From NCBI GenBank assembly GCA_938034415.1, contig CALHLE010000064.1:1-60515 (forward strand): a stretch of DNA of 60,515 bases. Reading direction: 5' to 3'. The first letter of the stretch is position 1, and each line of letters begins with the position of its first letter. Source of the DNA: an uncultured Anaerolineae bacterium. GTDB taxonomy: Bacteria; Chloroflexota; Anaerolineae; J036; Brachytrichaceae. The notes below the pieces were generated by a model. The model saw only the letters and a list, made by a program, of their open reading frames with translations, ran no database searches and was not told where the DNA came from. The position numbers were made by a program, and so were the translations under genes. Below, piece by piece: positions 8,806 through 16,689 of the stretch.

Positions 8806-9987
8806 TCAAAACTCCAGGTTTGCCGCGCGCGCGCGCGCCACGCAGCGGGGCAGCACGTCCAGCAAAGCGTCAATCTCTTCTTCCGTGGTGTGGTATCCCA
8901 GCGTCACGCGCAGGCTGCCCAGCGCCCATTCGCGTGGGACGCCCATGGCGACCAGCACCGGTGAGGGTTCGGGATTGCCGCTGGTGCAGGCCGAGCCGGT
9001 GCTGACGGCGATGCCCTCGACGTCCAGCGCCATTAACAATGACTCGCCGTCCACGTGCTTGAACACGAAGCTGGCATGATTGGGCAGCCGCTCGGTGGGA
9101 TGGCCGCTGAGCCGAACGTCGGGCACGTTGGCCAATACGCCCTGGATCAGCCGGTCGCGCAGCCGGGTCAGGCGCGCAGCCTGCGCGTCGCGCTCGCGCG
9201 CGCTGTATTTGAGCGCTGCCGCGGCGCCGACTGCGCCGGCGACGTTGACGGTGCCTGGGCGTCGTCCCCGCTCATGCCCGCCGCCGGTTATCGGCGGCAT
9301 GTACGGCGTGCCTTCGCGAATGTAGAGCACGCCGACGCCCTTCGGGCCGTAGAATTTGTGCGCCGAAAGCGCTAGCAGGTCGGCGTTCAGTTCGTCCACC
9401 TGCACGGGCAAATAAGCCGGCGCTTGGACGGCGTCGGTGTGGAAGGGCACCCCGCGCTCGCGGCAGATCGCGCCGATCTCGCGGACCGGCTGAAGCGTGC
9501 CGATTTCGTTGTTGGCCAGCATCACGCTGACGAGGACGGTATCGCGGCGGATGGCGCGCCGCACGTCGTCGGGGTCCACGCGCCCGCAGCCGTCCACCGG
9601 CAGCAGCGTCAAGTCGAAGCCGAACTGCGTATGCAGTTGGTGTGCGGTTGCTTCGACGGCATAGTGTTCGACGGGCGTGGTGATGATGTGGCCGGGCGAG
9701 CTGCCGTTGGCGCAGCGTGCGGCAAAAGCAACGCCGCGCAAAGCGAGGTTGTCGGCCTCGGTGCCGCAACCGGTGAATACAATCTCACCGGCGCGCGCGC
9801 CGAGCGCGCAGCCGACCGCAGCGCGCGCTTCGTCCAGCGCGGCGGCCGCGTCGCGCCCAAAGCTGTGCAGCGACGACGCGTTGCCGAACGTGTCGCTCCA
9901 GTAGGGCTGCATGGCCGCCTTCACTTCTGGCGCGACGGGCGTCGTGGCTGAGTAATCCAGATATATTGGCCTGCGCGTCGTGCTCAT
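8806..9987 (-). CDS. Cysteine desulfurase (NifS/IscS family)
   Basis: This 393-residue PLP enzyme has the PLP lysine in SAHKFYGPKG (Lys211), EHYAVEA with the PLP-stacking histidine, and the mobile catalytic loop GSACTSGNPEPSPVL (Cys334). The loop length fits group I (NifS/IscS-type). It takes sulfur from cysteine and passes it as persulfide. The gene lies directly upstream of mnmA and probably feeds tRNA thiolation; no iscU or other Fe-S scaffold gene is adjacent. A TACAAT hexamer ends seven bases before the ATG, so the message is probably leaderless. Confidence 0.93.
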   Translation of the reverse strand: MSTTRRPIYLDYSATTPVAPEVKAAMQPYWSDTFGNASSLHSFGRDAAAALDEARAAVGCALGARAGEIVFTGCGTEADNLALRGVAFAARCANGSSPGHIITTPVEHYAVEATAHQLHTQFGFDLTLLPVDGCGRVDPDDVRRAIRRDTVLVSVMLANNEIGTLQPVREIGAICRERGVPFHTDAVQAPAYLPVQVDELNADLLALSAHKFYGPKGVGVLYIREGTPYMPPITGGGHERGRRPGTVNVAGAVGAAAALKYSARERDAQAARLTRLRDRLIQGVLANVPDVRLSGHPTERLPNHASFVFKHVDGESLLMALDVEGIAVSTGSACTSGNPEPSPVLVAMGVPREWALGSLRVTLGYHTTEEEIDALLDVLPRCVARARAANLEF

Positions 9988-9994
9988 ACGCGCG

Positions 9995-10000
9995 ATTGTA
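9995..10000 (-). promoter_or_regulatory. -10 hexamer for the cysteine desulfurase-mnmA pair
   Basis: TACAAT on the minus strand, seven bases from the ATG at 9987. This is the spacing expected for a leaderless transcript. Confidence 0.5.
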
Positions 10001-10021
10001 AAGCGGCAAGGTTAGGATTGG

Positions 10022-10786
10022 ATGACAGAGACGATGAGGCCACAGTCGGTCGAGGTCTTGGGCGTGCGGGTGGACGATGTCACCTATAGCGAGGCGTGTG
10101 AGATCGCTGCGGCGTTGATTCGGCGGGGCGGCGCGCACCAGTTCGCCACGGTGAACCCCGAATTCGTCATGGCGGCCAGGCGCGATGAGGAGTTTCGGGA
10201 GGTGCTGACCGCTACGGCGCTCAACGTGCCGGACGGCGCCGGCGTGGTGTGGGCTGCTCGGCGGCGTGGGTTGCAAGTGCGCGAGCGTGTGGCCGGCGTG
10301 GACTTGATGCTGAAGCTGTGCGACTTGGCGGCGCGCCAGCGCTGGCGGGTGTTCTTCCTGGGCGCGCAGCCCGGTGTGGCCGAGCGGGCGGCGGCGGCGC
10401 TCGTGCTGGCCTACCCAGGATTGACGGTGGCGGGCGCATACGCCGGTTCGCCTCGGCGCGAGGAGGAGATGGCCCTCGTCGCGCGCGTGCGCGCGGCGCG
10501 GCCGCAGCTCCTGTTCGTTGCCTACGGCGCGCCGGCGCAGGACAAGTGGCTGGCGCGCAACTTGCCGCTCTTGGCGCCTGCTGCGGCGGATGGCGCAAGC
10601 GGGATAGTCGGCATGGGTGTAGGCGGCGCATTCGATTTCATCGCCGGCGTGCAAAAGCGCGCCCCGCGCTGGGTGCAGCGCGCCAATCTCGAATGGCTAT
10701 ACCGTCTGGCGCGCCAGCCGTGGCGCTGGCGACGCCAGATCGCGCTCATCGGCTTCGCCTTGGCCGTGATGCTAGAATCTCGCTGA
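10022..10786 (+). CDS. WecG/TagA/CpsF family glycosyltransferase
   Basis: The 254-residue protein matches the GT26 family: TVNPEFVMAARRD, NVPDGAGVVWAARRRG with the catalytic Asp, RVAGVDLM, FFLGAQPGVAE, and the late VGMGVGGAFDFIAGVQKRAP motif. GT26 enzymes add N-acetylmannosaminuronate or similar sugars to a lipid-linked acceptor during cell-surface polysaccharide synthesis. The C-terminal RAPRWVQRANLEWLYRLARQP segment is the usual membrane-associating appendage, and a further hydrophobic stretch ends the protein. It abuts the next gene with no gap, so the two may form an operon, although an internal -10 suggests the second gene also has its own promoter. Confidence 0.9.
   Translation: MTETMRPQSVEVLGVRVDDVTYSEACEIAAALIRRGGAHQFATVNPEFVMAARRDEEFREVLTATALNVPDGAGVVWAARRRGLQVRERVAGVDLMLKLCDLAARQRWRVFFLGAQPGVAERAAAALVLAYPGLTVAGAYAGSPRREEEMALVARVRAARPQLLFVAYGAPAQDKWLARNLPLLAPAAADGASGIVGMGVGGAFDFIAGVQKRAPRWVQRANLEWLYRLARQPWRWRRQIALIGFALAVMLESR
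10773..10778 (+). promoter_or_regulatory. Internal extended -10 for the cNMP-fold/PH gene
   Basis: TGC TAGAAT (hexamer at 10773-10778) lies inside the end of the glycosyltransferase gene, eight bases before the next ATG. It predicts a separate leaderless transcript. Confidence 0.5.
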
Positions 10787-12535
10787 ATGGCTCAGGAAGC
10801 CGGCAACGCGACCAACGGCCAGGCGCTCCTCACGCCGGATGCCATCATGCGCCGACTGCGCGAGTTCACGCTCTTCTCGCGCCTCACCGATGAGGAGTTC
10901 AAGGCTGTGCTCAGATTGATGCGCGCGCGTGCCATGAACGAAGGCCAGATTCTGACCGTGGCCGGCGCAGAGGATACTAACCTCTACATCCTCCGCCGCG
11001 GAAAGATGCTCATCCGCGCGCCGGAGAAGGACGGCAAAGACCCCATCATCCGGTTTGTGCAGCCGGGCGAGATCCTGAACGAGTTGCCGTTCATCACCGG
11101 TCATCCTAGTGAAGTGACGATTGAGGCGGTGACGTCGGCGCAGTTGTGGTACATCCCACGCGGCGAATTCCAGCAATTGATGGCGCGCGAGGGTGACATT
11201 CGCGAGCATCTGACTTACCCTTCCGAGGCGGAGAAATATATTAAGCAGCGTCAGCGCTTCGACACACAACGGCCGGGCGAATTGGTGCTGTGGTTCGGGC
11301 GCAAGCACTGGTGGGTGCTCTTGCAGAGCCAGTGGTTCACGGCGTTGATGTTAACGTTCGCGGGGGCGACCTTCCTGCCGCCGGTTCGCCCGATCTTCAG
11401 CGGCCCGTTTGGCCTGGCGTTGGTGGGGGCGTTGCTGTTCGCAGCTTTCGCCAGCTTCCTGTGGTTCCTGATTGACTGGTGGAATGACTACTATGTTGTG
11501 ACCGATCAGCGCGTGATCCATCGCGAGCGCATCCTCCTCATCTACGATTCTCAAGACGAAGCGCCCATCAGTTCGGTTCAGAAAGTGACGGTTGAACGGC
11601 CGAATTTCATCAGCACCGTGCTGGATGCCGGCACGCTCTTGATCGAGACGCTGGGCGCGCGCGCCGACATTCGGTTTGAATGGGTGGCCGAGCCGAATCG
11701 GATCTCGAAGCTCATCCTCGATCAGCAGGCCCGCGCGCAGGTTGAGTTCGCTGCGACCGAACGCGCTAAGGTGCGCAGCGAGCTGCGCCGGGAAATGGAA
11801 GTGGTGACAGAACCGTTGCCCGCGTCCGCGCCTGCTTCGCAGGCGAATCAGAGGGAGCAGTTGCTGCCCTTCGTTCGCCGCGTCGGCATCGGGCTGGCCA
11901 ACTTGCGCAATGAGGTGTTGCCGCGCATGCGCCTGGTGCGCGCGCCCGACACCATCGTCTACCGGAAGCACTGGTTGGCGTTGGTCGGCGCGACCATCGC
12001 GCCTTTCCTGCTGCTGCTGCTCTATCTCGCGGTGATGGCCTTCGTCTGGTTCAGCGCCTCCTCGCTGCGCCGCTTGCTGTTCGAGACGCCGGCGGTGGTT
12101 GTCGTCGCCTTGCTCGGGTTCATCTTGTCCTTCTGGCTGGTCTGGCAATATGAAGACTGGCGCAATGACCTGTATATGCTCACAACCGATCGCTTGATCG
12201 AATACAAGCGCACGCCGTTTGGGTTGCTCGGCACTTCGCAACGCACGGCCAGCTTAGCGAATGTACAAAATGTGACTGCGGTGACCAAAGGCTTCGTGGA
12301 CAACCTGTTCAACGTAGGCGACGTGGCCATTCGCACCGGCGGTGTGGATAACGAGTTGAACTTCGCGCGCGTGTGGAACCCGCGCGGCGTGCAGCGCGAG
12401 CTGGTGACGCGCCTGGAGGCCTATCGCGCCGCCCAACGCGATAAGGAGGCGGCGCGCCGCCGACGCGAGTTCATCGAGTGGATCGGCATCTACGATGAGT
12501 TGACCCGCATTCACGAGAGACGGCCGCTCCGCTGA
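10787..12535 (+). CDS. Cyclic-nucleotide-binding-fold membrane protein with two PH-like modules
   Basis: The 582-residue protein starts with a cNMP-binding fold (about 28-140). Two copies of one module follow. Each has RKHW (172-175 and 393-396), two membrane helices (about 182-230 and 398-455), an acidic-aromatic D/E-W then ND turn, and a PH-like domain (about 232-312 and 460-540). Proteins with bacterial PH domains after paired helices are known; fusion to a cNMP domain is unusual. The phosphate-binding cassette reads GEILNELPFITGHPSEVTIEA and lacks the arginine needed for cAMP phosphate, so ligand binding is doubtful. A charged linker (about 315-385) separates the modules. The role is unknown; a membrane-associated sensor or scaffold is a guess. 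Confidence 0.75.
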   Translation: MAQEAGNATNGQALLTPDAIMRRLREFTLFSRLTDEEFKAVLRLMRARAMNEGQILTVAGAEDTNLYILRRGKMLIRAPEKDGKDPIIRFVQPGEILNELPFITGHPSEVTIEAVTSAQLWYIPRGEFQQLMAREGDIREHLTYPSEAEKYIKQRQRFDTQRPGELVLWFGRKHWWVLLQSQWFTALMLTFAGATFLPPVRPIFSGPFGLALVGALLFAAFASFLWFLIDWWNDYYVVTDQRVIHRERILLIYDSQDEAPISSVQKVTVERPNFISTVLDAGTLLIETLGARADIRFEWVAEPNRISKLILDQQARAQVEFAATERAKVRSELRREMEVVTEPLPASAPASQANQREQLLPFVRRVGIGLANLRNEVLPRMRLVRAPDTIVYRKHWLALVGATIAPFLLLLLYLAVMAFVWFSASSLRRLLFETPAVVVVALLGFILSFWLVWQYEDWRNDLYMLTTDRLIEYKRTPFGLLGTSQRTASLANVQNVTAVTKGFVDNLFNVGDVAIRTGGVDNELNFARVWNPRGVQRELVTRLEAYRAAQRDKEAARRRREFIEWIGIYDELTRIHERRPLR

Positions 12536-12633
12536 GCGCGACAGTTTCCAGGCGCGACTTGCGCCGAGTGTATATGCTTCTAAGCCTCGGCGCCCTTGTG
12601 CCATATAAGGCGCCAATAGGCACACAACAAGCT

Positions 12634-13146
12634 ATGGTCAGGGAAATCCGAAAGATCGGCGATCCGATCCTTCGCAAAAAGGCGAAGAAGGTCGAAAAGA
12701 TCACTCGTGACACGTGGAGGCTTCTCGACGACATGGTGGAGACGATGCGCCAGGCGCATGGCCAGGGGCTGGCCGCGCCTCAAGTGGGCGTTTTGCAGCG
12801 CGTGGCCGTCGTCGAGGTGCCGCAGGCCGATGACATCGCCGGCAGCGGCGTGCTCTACGAGCTGATCAACCCCGAAGTAGTCAAACAGTCGGAGGAGACA
12901 TGGGAGCACCAGGAGGGATGCCTCTCCATCCCGGGCTGGCGCGGCGATGTAGCGCGCCCTTACCGCATCGTCGTGCGCGCGCTTGACCGCTATGGCAACC
13001 GGGTCAAGCTCGAAGTTGAAGGCCACGTGGCGCGCGCCTTCCTGCACGAGATAGACCATCTGGATGGCGTGCTTTACATTGACAAGCTGGTCTCGCCCGA
13101 CCGGGTCTGGCGGGTCAAGGAAGAAGCCACGGAAGACCTCGAATGA
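12634..13146 (+). CDS. def: Peptide deformylase
   Basis: The 170-residue enzyme has the three metal-site motifs in order: GLAAPQVGV (motif 1), EGCLSIPG (motif 2, metal-ligand Cys) and HEIDHLDG (motif 3, two His ligands and catalytic Glu). It removes the formyl group from nascent proteins in the cytosol. I take the ATG at 12634, which starts MVREIRKIGDPILRKKAK as in the family; an in-frame TTG at 12559 would add an unsupported extension. fmt is not adjacent. The stop overlaps the start of the acetyltransferase-like gene by four bases, so the two are coupled. Confidence 0.95.
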   Translation: MVREIRKIGDPILRKKAKKVEKITRDTWRLLDDMVETMRQAHGQGLAAPQVGVLQRVAVVEVPQADDIAGSGVLYELINPEVVKQSEETWEHQEGCLSIPGWRGDVARPYRIVVRALDRYGNRVKLEVEGHVARAFLHEIDHLDGVLYIDKLVSPDRVWRVKEEATEDLE

Positions 13147-14147
13147 TGCGCACCGACGTTTACACGACTCCCGAAGCGTTCGAGCGATTGGCCGGTGAGT
13201 GGAACGCGCTGCTGAAGCGATCGGCGTCGAACACGCTCTTCCTCACCCGCGAATGGCAGCAGACGTGGTGGCGTGAGCTGGGCGACGGCGAATTGCGCGT
13301 GTTGGCCATGCGCGAAGATGGCGCGCTGGTCGGCATCGCGCCGCTCTTCTTCGAGCCTAACGCGCTTGGGGCGGTGGAAGTGGCGCTGGTGGGCTGCAAG
13401 GAAGTGTCGGACTACTTGGATTTCATTTTTGCCCGCGGCCGCGAGCCGGCGTGCTTTCGCGCCGTCGTGGATTTCCTGAAGAGCGGCGATGCGCCGACGT
13501 GGCACACCATCGGCCTGTGCAACATCATCGAGACTTCGCCCACCTTGAGCGTGTTCGTCGAGCTGCTGAATGCTGAGGGTTGGCGCGCGCATGTCGCCTT
13601 CGAGGATGTCTGCCCGGTCGTGGCGTTGCCGGACACGTTCGACGCTTATCTGGCGATGCTGGACGGCAAGGACCGCCGCGAGTTGCAGCGCAAGTTGCGC
13701 CGGGCGAGTGAAGGCGTCGCGATTACCTTCACCACCGACGCCGGGACGTTGGCGCGCGACATGGATGACTTCATCGCGTTGATGAAAGCCTCGGCGCCGA
13801 ACAAGGCGGCGTTCATGACCCCGCGCATGACGCGCTTCTTCCACGCCATCGCCCGCGCGATGTTCGAGGCCGGCCGCTTGCAGCTCGCCTTCTTGGAGGT
13901 CGAAGGGGTGCGCGCAGCGGCGTATATGAACTTCGTGTATGAAGATACTGTGATGGTCTATAACTCCGGCCTCGATCCGGAGCAGTATGCCTACCTCAGC
14001 CCCGGCCAAGTGCTGATCGCTCGGCTGATCGAGAAGGCCATCCGGGACGGCTGCCGCGCGTTTGACTTCCTCCAGGGCAATGAGGAATATAAATACAAAT
14101 TCGGCGGCAGGGACGTGAAGCTCTACACGCTCAGCGCGCGCCGATAG
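13143..14147 (+). CDS. GNAT-superfamily acetyltransferase of the CelD/BioF2-like type
   Basis: The 334-residue protein has the two-lobed layout of the CelD/FemAB-like GNAT group. An N-terminal lobe contains LFLTREWQQTWWRELG and LVGIAPLFFEP. A C-terminal lobe contains RLQLAFLEVEGVRAAAYMNF, VMVYNSGLDPEQYAYLSPGQVL and the ending FDFLQGNEEYKYKFGG. Such proteins modify cell-surface polysaccharides or transfer aminoacyl groups to peptidoglycan; the acceptor cannot be told here. There is no membrane helix. The ATG overlaps the def stop (ATGA), with an alternative ATG three bases on. Coupling to def looks like simple operon economy rather than a functional link. Confidence 0.8.
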   Translation: MMRTDVYTTPEAFERLAGEWNALLKRSASNTLFLTREWQQTWWRELGDGELRVLAMREDGALVGIAPLFFEPNALGAVEVALVGCKEVSDYLDFIFARGREPACFRAVVDFLKSGDAPTWHTIGLCNIIETSPTLSVFVELLNAEGWRAHVAFEDVCPVVALPDTFDAYLAMLDGKDRRELQRKLRRASEGVAITFTTDAGTLARDMDDFIALMKASAPNKAAFMTPRMTRFFHAIARAMFEAGRLQLAFLEVEGVRAAAYMNFVYEDTVMVYNSGLDPEQYAYLSPGQVLIARLIEKAIRDGCRAFDFLQGNEEYKYKFGGRDVKLYTLSARR

Positions 14148-14299
14148 CGCAGCCGCCGACCCGCATACGGCTCAGCCCAGCAGGCTTCAGGCGCTTGAGC
14201 TTTCTTCATCTGACCGGCTCGCATAGAATAAAGCGTTGTTCAGCGCGCCAGCTTCACGCTGGTTTACATGTGCGTTGTTGTAGGACACCGGAGACAAGC

Positions 14300-14788
14300 A
14301 TGGAACAAGTCACGGTTGGGTTGCTCAGCATAGCCTTGGGCGTCATCGCGTTGCTATCGCGTGGGAACTTGCACCTTTTTACGGCTGCGGCCGGCTTTCT
14401 CATCGGTTGGGTGCTTGCGCAACAGATCATCCCCGGCGCGCCGCTGGCGATGCTGACCGTTGCTGTCGTCTTGGCGCTCACCGGCGTCGTCTTAGTTGCC
14501 CTTGTGCGCGGTGGAATCCAAGTAGTGTTGCAGATTGTGAGCGCAGTTGCTGGCGCAGGGGTCTTATTGTGGCTCAGCCAATCGCTCAGCACTCCGTCAG
14601 GACTGACCCCATGGGTCATCGCGCTGGTTGGCGCGTTGATCGGCTTTGGCCTGACGGCGCGACTTTTTAAGCTCGGCATCACCATCCTCACCGTCCTCCT
14701 GGGTGCAAGCCTGATCCTGCATGGGCTGAGTTTGTTGTTCAACGCATTGCCGTCTGTCGTCGGCACGGTGATAGTCGCAAGTTGCTGA
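14300..14788 (+). CDS. Small polytopic membrane protein, unknown function
   Basis: The 162-residue protein is almost wholly hydrophobic. About six membrane segments can be drawn, for example VGLLSIALGVIALL, LFTAAAGFLIGWVLA, AMLTVAVVLALTGVVLVALV, and three more to the C-terminus. Its glycine-rich helix pairs recall DUF4203-like proteins, but I cannot assign a family. The ATG at 14300 fits best because upstream codons give a polar, basic stretch unlike a start. A TAGAAT hexamer at 14224-14229 could drive it with a leader of about 65 bases. tsaE begins two bases after its stop, so it may be the first gene of the tsaE-tsaB-rimI operon by position only. Confidence 0.6.
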   Translation: MEQVTVGLLSIALGVIALLSRGNLHLFTAAAGFLIGWVLAQQIIPGAPLAMLTVAVVLALTGVVLVALVRGGIQVVLQIVSAVAGAGVLLWLSQSLSTPSGLTPWVIALVGALIGFGLTARLFKLGITILTVLLGASLILHGLSLLFNALPSVVGTVIVASC

Positions 14789-14789
14789 C

Positions 14790-15311
14790 GTGAGTGCTGC
14801 GCCTAGCATGGCCATCCTTGAACCACTCTCGATCGAGTGCACCAGCCACAGCGAGGCGCAAACGCAGCGACTGGGCGCGCGATTGGGCGCTTTGCTGCCG
14901 CGTCACGCCGTGATTGCCCTGCATGGGCCGCTCGGCGCAGGCAAGACCAGCTTCGCGCGCGGGGTGGGCGCCGGCTGGGGCGCGGAACAGCCGCTGCGCA
15001 GTCCGACTTTCACGCTGGTGCAGGAACATCATCGCCGGCGCGACGACGCCGTGCTGTATCACATTGACCTGTATCGCGTCGAGGACGAGCGCGACCTGGC
15101 CAGCCTGGGCCTGGAGGAGATCCTGGACGATGAGAACGGCGCGTGCCTGATCGAGTGGCCGGAGCGCGCGCCGGGGCTGATCCCGCCGGCGGCGATCCAC
15201 GTCAAGCTGGCGCCGGTGAGCGACACGCGCCGCCAACTGACCTTCTCCACGCAGGATACGCAAACCTGGCAGGTGTTGCTCGCCTTCCGCAAGAGCGCGT
15301 TTGGGGTATGA
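14790..15311 (+). CDS. tsaE: tRNA threonylcarbamoyladenosine biosynthesis ATPase TsaE
   Basis: The 173-residue protein has Walker A GPLGAGKT (residues 46-53), the SPTFTLVQEH strand, the HIDLYRVEDERDLASLGLEEIL stretch with its Walker B-like aspartate, and LIEWPERAPGLIP. TsaE is the ATPase that resets the TsaB-TsaD complex making t6A at position 37 of ANN-decoding tRNAs. The start is GTG at 14790, with an ATG at 14808 as alternative. It overlaps tsaB by four bases, followed by rimI, a classical bacterial order; tsaD and tsaC are not in the window. Confidence 0.93.
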   Translation: MSAAPSMAILEPLSIECTSHSEAQTQRLGARLGALLPRHAVIALHGPLGAGKTSFARGVGAGWGAEQPLRSPTFTLVQEHHRRRDDAVLYHIDLYRVEDERDLASLGLEEILDDENGACLIEWPERAPGLIPPAAIHVKLAPVSDTRRQLTFSTQDTQTWQVLLAFRKSAFGV

Positions 15312-15967
15312 ACATGTCCGCCGTCTTGCTTGCCCTCGACACCTGCACCGCGCGCGCCAGCATCGCCCTGCGCGACCAGGTGACGCTGCGCGCCGAGATG
15401 ACCTGGGAAGCGCAGCGACACGAGACGGCTGCTGTCGCTGCGCGCATCCGCGATCTGATGCGCGTGTGCCGCATCGCGCCAGAGGACATCGGATGCGTCG
15501 CCGTAGCTATAGGCCCGGGGTCGTTCACCGGCGTGCGCTGTGGCCTGGCCATCGGCAAGGGGATAGCTGTGGCGCGCAACTTGCCGATGGTCGGCGTGAC
15601 GGCTTTCGACGTGATCGCCCATGCGCAGCCGCCGCGGCCGGTGCCGATGCTGGCCTTGCTCGAAGTCGGGCGCAACCGAGTCGCTGCCTGCCCCTACGAA
15701 TGGCACGAGGGCGCGCCGTCGGTCGCCGGCGAGTGGCAAATTCATAGTTGGGCGGAGCTGGTCGAGCGCGTCGAGCCGCCGCTCTACGTCTGTGGCGACG
15801 TCGCGCCGGCCTGGATCGCTGCCCTGCGCGCGAAAGTCGCGGTCGCGCCGGCGGCGCTCAACCTGCGGCGGGCGGGATTTCTGGCAGAATTGGGAATGGC
15901 TCGCTGGGAACGCGGCGAATTGGATGATGCGATGACGTTGGCCGCCGTTTATCCCCCCGAGACATGA
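15308..15967 (+). CDS. tsaB: tRNA threonylcarbamoyladenosine biosynthesis protein TsaB
   Basis: The 219-residue ASKHA-fold protein begins MNMSAVLLALDTCTARASIAL, followed by HETAAVAARIRDLM and the GPGSFTGVRCGLAIGKGIA signature. TsaB is the inactive paralog that scaffolds TsaD in the t6A37 synthesis complex. It lies between tsaE, with a four-base ATGA overlap, and rimI. The C-terminal half is variable in the family and shorter than in E. coli by little. All features fit TsaB rather than TsaD, whose metal-binding HxxxH motif is absent. Confidence 0.93.
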   Translation: MNMSAVLLALDTCTARASIALRDQVTLRAEMTWEAQRHETAAVAARIRDLMRVCRIAPEDIGCVAVAIGPGSFTGVRCGLAIGKGIAVARNLPMVGVTAFDVIAHAQPPRPVPMLALLEVGRNRVAACPYEWHEGAPSVAGEWQIHSWAELVERVEPPLYVCGDVAPAWIAALRAKVAVAPAALNLRRAGFLAELGMARWERGELDDAMTLAAVYPPET

Positions 15968-15987
15968 TTGCGCCGCATTAAGGCGAG

Positions 15988-16689
15988 ATGGGCAGTCCAG
16001 TCGTCTGTGATCCGCTCCCCTCAGCGGGGACGTCGAGGCAAATTGCTTCGGTCGTCGTCACGCCGATGTCCCTAGACGACATTCCGGCTGTCATGGCGAT
16101 CGAGCGCGCCTCCTTCCCACGACCCTGGCCGGAGCGCGCCTATCACTACGAGCTGAGCAAGAACCCTGAAGCCTACTTCGTCGTCGCGCGGGCGTATGCG
16201 GTTGAGGCGATGCCAGCGGAGCAGCGCTCGCATTGGCAACGCCTGGCGCAGCGTCTGGGTTTGCAGAGCCGCGCCCCGGCGCGCCGCGCCCCGCATACGG
16301 TTGTGGGATTTGCCGGAATGTGGATGCATGTGGACGAAGCGCACATCGCTACCATCGCCACGCATCCGGCTTGGCGTCGGCGCGGCGTCGGCGAGCGCAT
16401 CCTCATCAACTTGCTGCGCGAAGCGCAGCGCCGCCGCGCCGAGATCGTCACGCTGGAGGTGCGGGTGAGCAATGTCGCAGCGCAGCATCTATATCGCAAA
16501 TACGGCTTCGAGGAAGTGGGCCGGCGCAAAGCCTACTATCAAGACAATCGCGAGGATGCGCTGCTGATGACCATCGTCCGCTTCAACACGCCCGAATACC
16601 GCGCCCAGTTGGACGCGCTGGAACGCCGACTGCAGCATGGCAGTGATTCAAAATTCCAGCCCGACGACGTAGCGCCACCAATTGTTTAG
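15988..16689 (+). CDS. rimI: Ribosomal protein S18 N-alanine acetyltransferase RimI-like
   Basis: The protein has the RimI pattern: DIPAVMAIERASFPRPW, the acetyl-CoA loop RRRGVGE (residues 130-136), LEVRVSNVAAQHLYRKYGFEEVGRRKAYY and a NREDALLMT ending. RimI acetylates the N-terminal alanine of S18. At 233 residues it is longer than the usual 150 or so. The extra length lies in a basic insertion (about 69-104) between the second and third strands and in a C-terminal tail. It follows tsaB by 20 bases, the common tsaE-tsaB-rimI order. Its last 42 bases overlap the convergent unknown gene on the other strand. Confidence 0.88.
   Translation: MGSPVVCDPLPSAGTSRQIASVVVTPMSLDDIPAVMAIERASFPRPWPERAYHYELSKNPEAYFVVARAYAVEAMPAEQRSHWQRLAQRLGLQSRAPARRAPHTVVGFAGMWMHVDEAHIATIATHPAWRRRGVGERILINLLREAQRRRAEIVTLEVRVSNVAAQHLYRKYGFEEVGRRKAYYQDNREDALLMTIVRFNTPEYRAQLDALERRLQHGSDSKFQPDDVAPPIV

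Noticed and set aside
12559-12633. N-terminal extension of peptide deformylase from an upstream TTG
   Set aside because: The extension has no family counterpart; the ATG at 12634 gives the standard N-terminus.
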